A stretch of 5,230 nucleotides of DNA from Campylobacterales bacterium (GTDB lineage Bacteria; Campylobacterota; Campylobacteria; Campylobacterales; Sulfurovaceae). Positions 1 to 5,230 of the stretch are shown in pieces. The stretch spans positions 1 through 5,230 of the forward strand of contig JACXUN010000119.1 in assembly GCA_014763905.1 (NCBI GenBank). Direction: 5' to 3'. Positions within the stretch are counted from its first letter, which is position 1. Each line of letters begins with the position of its first letter. Below the pieces are notes generated by a model. It was not told the DNA's origin. It saw only the letters and a list, made by a program, of their open reading frames with translations, and did no database searches. The translations under genes were made by a program, and so were the position numbers.

Positions 1-420
1 TGCACTTGTTGCAATCGTCATATTGATATCTGCCGTATTGGTATTTCCAGAAATTGTTAAAGTTTTACAGTTTGTGCCACTATCTTTATCAATAAATGTA
101 ATAACTTGTGATGCACTTCCTGCTCCACCTGCTGAGACTGAAATATCTCCACTTAATACACCTTCAGCAATTGTATTTGAATACTCTTTGATTAAGACAT
201 CTGTATCCGGTACATTATTAGTAGCAATAATTCTAGCTGCCAATTCACTTTTAGCTGTTTGAATCGCATTAGCCATTTTAGAAACTTTCGCATCATCTCT
301 GGTTGCAGCCAATCTTGGAATCGCTACTGCTGCTAAAATACCGATAATAACGATCACGAAGATCAATTCGATCATGGTAAAACCTTTTCTCATAGACACT
401 TGGTTGGTTGAAGTATTCAT
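1..420 (-). CDS. Type IV prepilin / pseudopilin, N-terminal part (C-terminus off the left edge)
   Basis: This gene encodes a class III signal-peptide protein of the type IV pilus / type II secretion family. Such precursors are cut and N-methylated by a PilD-type prepilin peptidase and assembled from the inner membrane into a fibre. The visible 140 residues open with a 13-residue leader ending in RKG, then the mature start FTMIELIFVIVIIGIL. Cleavage is expected between G13 and F14, and the invariant Glu at mature position 5 is E18. A hydrophobic helix covers about 17-34 and breaks at P35. The rest is a small, Gly/Ser/Thr-rich globular domain with one visible cysteine, C118; a disulfide partner could lie off-window. 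ATG at 420 is chosen because AAGGAG lies 6 nt upstream; the internal ATG at 393 (MRKGF) has no such site. The reading frame stays open to base 1, so the gene is cut by the window, not broken. Major pilin versus minor pseudopilin cannot be decided from this part. Confidence 0.93.
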   Translation of the reverse strand, partial: MNTSTNQVSMRKGFTMIELIFVIVIIGILAAVAIPRLAATRDDAKVSKMANAIQTAKSELAARIIATNNVPDTDVLIKEYSNTIAEGVLSGDISVSAGGAGSASQVITFIDKDSGTNCKTLTISGNTNTADINMTIATSA

Positions 421-426
421 AAATCA

Positions 427-432
427 CTCCTT
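427..432 (-). promoter_or_regulatory. Shine-Dalgarno site of the pilin gene
   Basis: On the minus strand the sequence reads AAGGAG, 6 nt before the ATG at 420. It decides between two possible prepilin starts: the second in-frame ATG, at 393, is preceded by a pyrimidine- and A-rich stretch with no purine box. The precursor leader is therefore 13 residues, not 4. Confidence 0.8.
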
Positions 433-472
433 GAATTATTTTTTTAGTATGTTTTTTTTATGATACATTCAA

Positions 473-478
473 ATTATA
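473..478 (-). promoter_or_regulatory. Candidate -10 box for the pilin gene
   Basis: The minus strand carries a perfect TATAAT about 50 nt upstream of the pilin start, predicting a leader of roughly 45 nt. No convincing -35 hexamer lies 16-18 nt further upstream; the stretch is AT-rich, as is usual for housekeeping promoters of Campylobacterota. I looked for a sigma-54 type GG-N10-GC pair, which drives some pilin genes, and did not find one. The box is seen in the sequence; its use is inferred. Confidence 0.45.
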
Positions 479-566
479 GAGCAGAACCTATAAGAAAATT
501 CTTAATTTATATAAAATTTTTAATTTAAAAATTAAATTTAATATTTATTTTATTATTTGCTTTTCA

Positions 567-794
567 TTAAAGAGAATATTGAGATATCTGTAGTAACATC
601 GACTCTATTTTCTTGTCGGTATCATAATTCTTTTTTAGGGTAGAGAAGTAGGCGTTGAGAAGCTTGATAATGTCATTGTTGCGGTCAAATGCTATACCGT
701 TCTTCTGTAGTTCCTGCCAGGCATATTCAGCGAACTCATTCTCCAACTCAATATCAAATCCTTTTCCCCCAATGCTAAGAGTGACTTTTTTCAT
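567..794 (-). CDS. Small conserved-looking protein of unknown function, 75 aa (ZapA-like layout, weak)
   Basis: I do not recognise this protein with confidence. It begins MKKVTLSIGGKGFDIELE, which reads as two short beta strands joined by a GGK turn. An acidic amphipathic segment follows (about 18-31), then a likely helix from about 39 onward (NNDIIKLLNAYFSTLKKNY) ending near residue 70. It has no signal peptide, membrane segment or cysteine. The beta-turn-beta then long-helix order recalls the cell-division protein ZapA, whose N-terminal strands precede a helix, but it is shorter than ZapA and I see no diagnostic residue. Support for being a real gene: ATG at 794 has GGAG 5 nt upstream, a promoter-like palindrome lies just beyond, and composition is that of a soluble acidic protein. 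It is divergent from the coiled-coil/uvrB unit. No GC-rich terminator follows it, so read-through toward the pilin gene is possible. Confidence 0.75.
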   Translation of the reverse strand: MKKVTLSIGGKGFDIELENEFAEYAWQELQKNGIAFDRNNDIIKLLNAYFSTLKKNYDTDKKIESMLLQISQYSL

Positions 795-816
795 ATAAAC
801 TCCAATACTATTGTGT

Positions 817-834
817 TATTATTATATAATAATA
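817..834. promoter_or_regulatory. Palindromic divergent promoter core, with a TATAAT on each strand
   Basis: TATTATTATATAATAATA is a perfect 18-bp palindrome in the 66-bp gap between two divergent genes. It holds TATAAT on the plus strand at 825-830 and TATAAT on the minus strand at 821-826; the two overlap by 2 bp. Plus-strand transcription would start near 837, about 24 nt before the coiled-coil gene. Minus-strand transcription would start near 814, about 20 nt before the 75-residue gene. Neither side has a good -35 hexamer. Because the two -10 boxes overlap, polymerase could open only one direction at a time. A regulator site is an alternative reading, but simple AT repeats can give such symmetry by chance. 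Confidence 0.55.
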
Positions 835-846
835 CCTTTAGTTTTT

Positions 847-852
847 AGGAGG
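847..852 (+). promoter_or_regulatory. Strong Shine-Dalgarno site of the coiled-coil gene
   Basis: AGGAGG lies 8 nt before the ATG at 861. It is the strongest ribosome binding site in the window, stronger than those in front of uvrB and ppk. It is therefore probably the main ribosome entry point for the coiled-coil/uvrB unit. Confidence 0.85.
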
Positions 853-860
853 AAAGCTTT

Positions 861-1070
861 ATGACCTCAATCGATAGATTGGCTCAACAGATCGATAACC
901 TCATGCATCAACTCCGTACCCTAAAAGCCGAAAATGAACGACTCAGAAAACAGTTAGCCATGTTGGTAAGCAGTGAAGAGACCATCGCTCATCTCGAAGA
1001 GGAAAAATACCAACAGATGCAAGAAATTATAAAATTAACCGATAGATTAGAAAGTTTAATAAAAGTTTAA
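861..1070 (+). CDS. Small leucine-zipper / coiled-coil protein, 69 aa, ZapB-like
   Basis: The whole protein can be read as one uninterrupted coiled coil. In a seven-residue register the d positions are L7, L14, L21, L28, L35, I42, K49, I56, L63, and the a positions include I4, I11, L18, N25, L32, M53, I67. Five leucines spaced by seven with an Asn at a central a position is a classical parallel-dimer zipper; the middle (39-49) is polar and probably weaker. Size, all-helical nature and the KAENERLRKQL stretch resemble ZapB and the small ZapB-like proteins found next to zapA in Gammaproteobacteria. ZapB acts with ZapA at the FtsZ ring. That assignment rests on coiled-coil character, which is not specific. 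It has no basic DNA-binding region before the zipper, no signal peptide and no cysteine. AGGAGG precedes the ATG by 8 nt. The stop is 3 nt from uvrB, so the two are surely co-transcribed. Confidence 0.87.
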   Translation: MTSIDRLAQQIDNLMHQLRTLKAENERLRKQLAMLVSSEETIAHLEEEKYQQMQEIIKLTDRLESLIKV

Positions 1071-1073
1071 TAT

Positions 1074-3047
1074 ATGTCAAAATTCAAAGTCCATAGTCCC
1101 TATCAACCTTCGGGAGACCAGCCTGAAGCGATAGCCAAACTCAGTCGATCCATCAATCGTGGAAACCAGTACCAAACCCTCTTAGGGGTAACCGGTTCGG
1201 GTAAGACCTACACCATGGCAAAGGTAATCGAAAAGACCCAAAAACCGACCCTCATTATGACCCACAACAAAACCTTAGCCGCACAGCTCTACTCCGAGTT
1301 CAAAAGCTTCTTTCCCGATAACCATGTGGAGTATTTCATCTCCTACTACGACTACTATCAACCCGAAGCCTATATCCCGCGTCAAGACCTCTTTATCGAA
1401 AAAGACTCCTCGATCAATGAAGAGCTGGAGCGGCTGAGACTCTCAACGACCGCCTCCCTGCTCAGTCATGATGATGTCATCGTCGTCGCTTCCGTCTCTG
1501 CCAATTATGGATTGGGTTCGCCGGAAGATTATAAAAGCATCGTACAAAAATTGGTCATCGGGGATGAATACAGCCAAAAAGCTCTCCTACTCAGACTGGT
1601 CGATATGGGATATCGGCGGAATGATGAGTTTTTTGATCGGGGTGATTTCCGGGTTAACGGAGAAGTAATTGATATCTATCCGGCATATTATGAAGAGTTA
1701 GCGATTCGCGTCGAATTTTTCGGCGATGAAATCGAGGCTCTCTACACCTTCAACAGCCTCACCGGAGAGAAGATTGAGCAGTATAATGAGATCACCATCT
1801 ACTCTGCCAATCAATTTATTGTCTCCAAAGAGCGGCTGGCTCTCGCCGTCAAAAGCATCGAAGAGGAGTTAGCAGAACGTCTTGCTTTTTATCAGAAAGA
1901 GAACCGAATGGTGGAGTACAACCGTCTCAAACAGCGGGTTGAGTTTGATCTGGAGATGATCGAAGCTACCGGTTCGTGTAAAGGGATTGAGAACTACTCC
2001 CGGCATCTCACCGGGAAAAAAGCAGGAGAAACACCCTACTCGATGATGGACTATTTTGAAGCGATGCATGATGACTATCTGGTCATCGTCGATGAGTCGC
2101 ATGTTTCTCTCTCTCAGTTCAAAGGGATGTATGCCGGTGACCGAAGCCGCAAAGAGGTACTGGTCGAACACGGTTTCCGGCTCCCCTCGGCTCTCGATAA
2201 CCGTCCGCTGATGTTTGACGAGTATATCAACAAAGCCCCGCACTTCCTCTTCGTCTCGGCAACACCCAAAGAGATCGAACTGGAACTCTCCAATGTGGTC
2301 GCCGAGCAGGTTGTCCGCCCCACCGGTCTACTCGATCCTGAAATTGAAGTGATCGACAGCACCAATCAAGTCGAAAACCTCTATGACCGTATGAAACCGG
2401 TTATCGAAAGGGGTGAACGGGTGCTGATTACCGTACTGACCAAAAAGATGGCAGAGGAGTTGACCACCTACTACAACGACCTCGGACTCAAAGTCAAATA
2501 TATGCACTCCGATCTCGATGCCATTGAGCGAAATCAGATTATCCGTTCCCTGCGTACTGGGGAGTTTGATATCTTGATCGGGATCAACCTGCTCCGAGAG
2601 GGACTCGATCTGCCGGAGGTGAGTCTGGTCGCCATTCTCGATGCCGATAAAGAGGGCTTCTTACGCTCCACCACCTCGCTTATTCAAACCTCCGGAAGAG
2701 CCGCCCGTAATGCCAACGGCAAAGTCTTGATGTACGCCAACAAGATTACCAACTCCATGCGTGAAACCATCGAAACCACTAGTAAACGGCGTGAAAAACA
2801 GATGGCATACAATCAAGAACGCGGTATCATCCCCCAAACCACCATACGAGAACTCGATACCGATCTCAAAGTAGAAGATGCCGGAGAACTCTACAACAAA
2901 CGCAGCAAACTAGATAGAATGCCAAAAGCTGAACGGCAGAAGTTGATTCAAGAACTCAAAGCCAAAATGCTAGCCGCCGCCAAAAGCTTAGAGTTTGAAG
3001 AGGCGGCACGGCTACGGGATGAGATTGCGAAGATTAAAAATCTCTAG
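1074..3047 (+). CDS. uvrB: UvrABC excinuclease subunit B
   Basis: UvrB is the damage-verifying helicase-like subunit of cytoplasmic nucleotide excision repair. UvrA loads it onto distorted DNA; it then recruits UvrC for the two incisions. At 657 residues it is full length for the family. Visible motifs in order: Walker A GVTGSGKT at 38-45 (K44); the beta-hairpin that inserts between strands, [10 protein letters not shown] at 91-100, with all four tyrosines; Walker B variant DESH at 340-343; SAT at 395-397; [20 protein letters not shown] around 503-522; motif [10 protein letters not shown] at 538-545 with both arginine fingers (R542, R545); and a C-terminal UVR motif at about 624-656 that binds UvrC. 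The start [20 protein letters not shown] matches the usual N-terminus. No clear Shine-Dalgarno site precedes the ATG, which follows the upstream stop by 3 nt, so translational coupling is likely. No LexA-type operator is evident in the unit's promoter region. Confidence 0.99.
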   Translation: MSKFKVHSPYQPSGDQPEAIAKLSRSINRGNQYQTLLGVTGSGKTYTMAKVIEKTQKPTLIMTHNKTLAAQLYSEFKSFFPDNHVEYFISYYDYYQPEAYIPRQDLFIEKDSSINEELERLRLSTTASLLSHDDVIVVASVSANYGLGSPEDYKSIVQKLVIGDEYSQKALLLRLVDMGYRRNDEFFDRGDFRVNGEVIDIYPAYYEELAIRVEFFGDEIEALYTFNSLTGEKIEQYNEITIYSANQFIVSKERLALAVKSIEEELAERLAFYQKENRMVEYNRLKQRVEFDLEMIEATGSCKGIENYSRHLTGKKAGETPYSMMDYFEAMHDDYLVIVDESHVSLSQFKGMYAGDRSRKEVLVEHGFRLPSALDNRPLMFDEYINKAPHFLFVSATPKEIELELSNVVAEQVVRPTGLLDPEIEVIDSTNQVENLYDRMKPVIERGERVLITVLTKKMAEELTTYYNDLGLKVKYMHSDLDAIERNQIIRSLRTGEFDILIGINLLREGLDLPEVSLVAILDADKEGFLRSTTSLIQTSGRAARNANGKVLMYANKITNSMRETIETTSKRREKQMAYNQERGIIPQTTIRELDTDLKVEDAGELYNKRSKLDRMPKAERQKLIQELKAKMLAAAKSLEFEEAARLRDEIAKIKNL

Positions 3048-3098
3048 GAAACAAAGACTTCAGTCCCGAACAGAGCGAGACTAAAGTCATCGGTTCCT
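3046..3098. terminator. Long imperfect hairpin after uvrB: candidate terminator or dispersed palindrome
   Basis: The core stem pairs 3056-3068 with 3076-3088, 13 positions around a 7-nt loop (3069-3075). As plus-strand RNA it has two C-A mismatches (3061/3083 and 3066/3078). As minus-strand RNA both become G-U wobbles, so the stem is fully paired. An outer arm pairs 3046-3052 with 3092-3098 at six of seven positions across a 3x3 internal loop, reaching into the uvrB stop codon. No U-run follows directly on the plus strand (CTCTTTT only begins about 10 nt later); on the minus strand the core is followed by TTTGTTT. It sits where a uvrB terminator would be expected, but the minus-strand form is the better terminator although no minus-strand gene is visible to its right. 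A repeated intergenic palindrome is the main alternative. Confidence 0.5.
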
Positions 3099-3117
3099 AT
3101 ACATAATCTCTTTTGGT

Positions 3118-3123
3118 TATAAT
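3118..3123 (+). promoter_or_regulatory. Candidate -10 box for ppk
   Basis: A perfect TATAAT lies 31 nt before the ppk start, within GGTTATAATAC, and predicts a leader of about 25 nt. TTCCTA at 3094-3099, 18 nt upstream, is at best a poor -35 hexamer. The box follows the hairpin, which fits ppk being a separate unit from uvrB. I saw no PhoB-type direct repeat in this spacer. Confidence 0.55.
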
Positions 3124-3154
3124 ACATCTAAAAAGTGAATAGGTATCTATATAT

Positions 3155-5230
3155 ATGTCCGTTGATTTAACTTCTCCCGAACTCTATTTTAACCGCGAAC
3201 TCTCTTGGTTGAAGTTTAATACCCGAGTATTGGCTCAAGCCAAAGATCAATCGCTTCCGCCGTTGGAGCGTCTAAAGTTTATCGCTATCTACGGTACCAA
3301 TCTGGATGAATTTTATATGATCCGGGTAGCAGGACTCAAATCCCTCTTCAAAGCCCGTATCCAAGAGACCGCTATCGATAAGATCACCCCGGCTGAACAG
3401 CTCCAGATCATTCATGATACCCTGCACAAAGAGCAACGTACGCTGGAATCATCCTTCAAAGAGATCACCAAAGAACTCAAAGAGCATAATGTCACCATCA
3501 AACGCTACAGTAAGCTCTCCCCAGAGCAGCAAGAGGTGATCAAAAAGCAGTTTTTTGAACAAATTTTTCCGGTGATTATGCCCATCGCCATCGATGCGAC
3601 TCATCCTTTTCCCCATCTCAATAACCTCAGCTTCGCTCTGGCTCTCAAACTCAAAGATGAACGCGGTACGATCAAATACGGACTCATCCGTATCCCACGA
3701 ATCTTACCGCGGTTTCTCAATATCGAACACTGTTTCGTGCCGATTGAGTCGGTCGTTGAGCATTTCAGCTCTGAGCTGTTTCAAGGTCATAAAACCGTAG
3801 CTTCAACACCGTTTCGCGTCACCCGCAATGCTGATATCGCCATCGAAGAGGAGGAGGCAGATGACTTTATGGAGATTCTCGAAGAGGGTATCCGTGCTAG
3901 AAACCGTGGAACCTTAGTGCGGCTTGAACTGATGGAGGGTGCCGATGAAGAGCTGATCGAACTGCTGACCACCCATCTCCAGCTGGATGAATATGATATC
4001 TACTACTATAAAATCCCGCTCAATTTAGGAACCCTGTGGCATATTGTCGGGCAGGAAGCATTGGCTCACCTCACCCTGCCGACCTATACACCGAAGATTC
4101 TGCCGCCACTCAACGAAGATACTGATATTTTTAAAACCATCGAACAGAAAGATATCCTGCTCTACCATCCGTATGAGAGTTTCGATCCGGTCGTCCGTTT
4201 TATCGAAGAGGCATCTAAAGATCCCAATACGCTATCGATGCGTATGACCCTCTATCGTGTCGGGAAAAACTCTCCCATTGTCAAAGCCCTAATCCGAGCC
4301 GCACAGGATGGTAAACAGGTGACCGTACTAGTAGAGCTCAAAGCCCGTTTTGATGAGGAAAACAACCTCCACTGGGCCAAAGCTTTAGAAGATGCCGGAG
4401 CACATGTGATCTATGGCGTAACAGGACTCAAAGTCCATGCCAAGATTGCTCAGATCACCAAACGCAAAGGAAGCAAACTTCAAGGATATCTCCATATCGG
4501 AACCGGAAACTACAACCCCAGCACTGCCCGTATCTATACCGATCTGAGCTACTTTACAACCAAAGAGAAGTTTAACCGTGATGCAACACGCTTTTTTCAC
4601 TATATCACTGGATTCTCCGACTATATCACCCTAGAAGCACTCACCATTGCTCCAACCGGCATCAAACCCAAACTGCTTAGTCTCATTGAGCAAGAGGCTA
4701 ATCATGGAAAGGCTGGACTCATTATCCTCAAAGCCAACTCACTCGTCGATCCGGATATTATCCAAGCCCTCTATAAGGCTTCTATGAAAGGGTGTAATGT
4801 CCAACTGATTATCCGCGGTATCTGTACCCTGAAACCGGGAGTAGAAGGGGTGAGCGACAATATATCGGTCTCCTCCATTATCGGTAAATATCTCGAACAT
4901 CCGCGTATCTACTATTTCAAACATGATAAGACCGAGTGCTATATCTCCAGTGCCGATCTCATGCCTAGAAATCTCATCCGACGGATCGAGATATTGACCC
5001 CGATTGAAGAGCCGGCACTCAAACATAAGATCAAACAGATTCTCTTTTTGCAGCTGCGGGATACCAAACTGCGATGGAAACTCAAAAATACCGGAGAGTA
5101 TAAACAGGTCAAATCAAGTGATAAAGAGATCAATAATCACGTGATGCTCGAAGAGTATATCACCAAAGTGTATGAAAAAGCCCAAAAAGAGACCTCCGAC
5201 TATGTCAGTCGTTTAACACATAAAATATTA
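3155..5230 (+). CDS. ppk: Polyphosphate kinase 1 (last few residues off the right edge)
   Basis: PPK1 reversibly transfers the ATP gamma-phosphate to polyphosphate through a phosphohistidine, building the polymer used in stress survival and phosphate storage. The 692 visible codons have no stop; E. coli PPK is 688 residues, so little is missing. Order: N-terminal domain with ELSWLKFNTRVL (15-26) and YGTNLDEFY (46-54); head domain with HPFPHLNNLS from H150; catalytic C1 domain from about 315; C2 domain from about 496. The catalytic set is complete by spacing against E. coli: R368 (TLYRV), R398 (ARFDEE), phospho-acceptor H428 (KVHAK), H447 (HIGTGNYN, 19 residues on), Y461, R554 (IIRGIC) and H582 (YLEHPR). 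The ATG at 3155 is the only usable start, since an in-frame TAG lies at 3140-3142. Its ribosome site is weak (AGGT about 10 nt upstream). It follows uvrB on the same strand with its own -10 box. No functional partnership with uvrB is implied. Confidence 0.98.
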   Translation, partial: MSVDLTSPELYFNRELSWLKFNTRVLAQAKDQSLPPLERLKFIAIYGTNLDEFYMIRVAGLKSLFKARIQETAIDKITPAEQLQIIHDTLHKEQRTLESSFKEITKELKEHNVTIKRYSKLSPEQQEVIKKQFFEQIFPVIMPIAIDATHPFPHLNNLSFALALKLKDERGTIKYGLIRIPRILPRFLNIEHCFVPIESVVEHFSSELFQGHKTVASTPFRVTRNADIAIEEEEADDFMEILEEGIRARNRGTLVRLELMEGADEELIELLTTHLQLDEYDIYYYKIPLNLGTLWHIVGQEALAHLTLPTYTPKILPPLNEDTDIFKTIEQKDILLYHPYESFDPVVRFIEEASKDPNTLSMRMTLYRVGKNSPIVKALIRAAQDGKQVTVLVELKARFDEENNLHWAKALEDAGAHVIYGVTGLKVHAKIAQITKRKGSKLQGYLHIGTGNYNPSTARIYTDLSYFTTKEKFNRDATRFFHYITGFSDYITLEALTIAPTGIKPKLLSLIEQEANHGKAGLIILKANSLVDPDIIQALYKASMKGCNVQLIIRGICTLKPGVEGVSDNISVSSIIGKYLEHPRIYYFKHDKTECYISSADLMPRNLIRRIEILTPIEEPALKHKIKQILFLQLRDTKLRWKLKNTGEYKQVKSSDKEINNHVMLEEYITKVYEKAQKETSDYVSRLTHKIL

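Noticed and set aside
23..262. Plus-strand open frame opposite the pilin gene (79 codons)
   Set aside because: It lies wholly antisense to a clear prepilin coding sequence, has no ribosome binding site, and its hydrophobic look is what a pilin read backwards gives.
515..533. All-AT inverted repeat (7-bp arms, 5-nt loop) downstream of the 75-residue gene
   Set aside because: The stem has no G-C pair and lies in a stretch made almost only of A and T, where such symmetry is expected by chance. It is too weak to call a terminator.
861..1070. bZIP-like DNA-binding regulator or antitoxin
   Set aside because: There is a zipper, but no basic region ahead of it and no toxin-like neighbour. The adjacent gene is uvrB.
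1869..2243. Minus-strand open frame of 124 codons inside uvrB
   Set aside because: The uvrB frame here carries conserved motifs (DESH and the flanking helicase core). The antisense frame has no start signals and no family resemblance.
1074..3047. Serine in UvrB motif VI (QTSGRAAR where E. coli has Ile) as a possible functional change
   Set aside because: As I recall, this position varies among bacterial UvrB proteins; both arginine fingers and the flanking residues are intact.
4739..5026. Minus-strand open frame of 95 codons inside ppk
   Set aside because: It overlaps the conserved C2 domain of PPK1 and has no ribosome binding site, so it is a shadow of the real gene.
3155..5230. Possible truncation of ppk because no stop codon is seen
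   Set aside because: The frame is open exactly to the window edge and the visible length already equals that of E. coli PPK with every catalytic residue present. This is a window boundary, not a broken gene.

Overview
The window looks like ordinary chromosome from a Campylobacterota (Epsilonproteobacteria) bacterium. A free-living Sulfuricurvum- or Sulfurimonas-like genus is my best guess. The guess rests on the style of the UvrB sequence (the [15 protein letters not shown] stretch and SVSANYGLG), on very AT-rich spacers with good -10 boxes but poor -35 boxes, and on a prepilin of the type common in that phylum. No database search was possible, so the genus is inference.

Layout from left to right: (1) minus strand, 1-420, the N-terminal 140 residues of a type IV pilin or pseudopilin that runs off the left edge; (2) 421-566, an AT-rich leader carrying the pilin promoter; (3) minus strand, 567-794, a 75-residue protein I do not recognise, with a weak resemblance to ZapA in layout; (4) 795-860, a short divergent promoter region built around a perfect 18-bp palindrome; (5) plus strand, 861-1070, a 69-residue coiled-coil protein of ZapB-like type; (6) plus strand, 1074-3047, uvrB, starting 3 nt after the stop of the coiled-coil gene; (7) 3048-3154, a spacer with a long imperfect hairpin and a separate promoter; (8) plus strand, from 3155 to the right edge, ppk (polyphosphate kinase 1), 692 codons visible and probably only a few residues short of complete.

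How the genes work together: the coiled-coil gene and uvrB form a tight two-gene unit, probably translationally coupled, which ties a small structural protein to nucleotide excision repair. ppk follows in the same direction but has its own -10 box, so it can be expressed independently. The pilin and the 75-residue gene are transcribed the other way. uvrB and ppk look more GC-rich than the pilin end and the spacers.

I found no tRNA, rRNA, CRISPR array, insertion sequence or phage gene, and no clear sign of a new multi-gene system. The least explained items are the hairpin between uvrB and ppk, the palindromic divergent promoter, and the two small genes that flank it.
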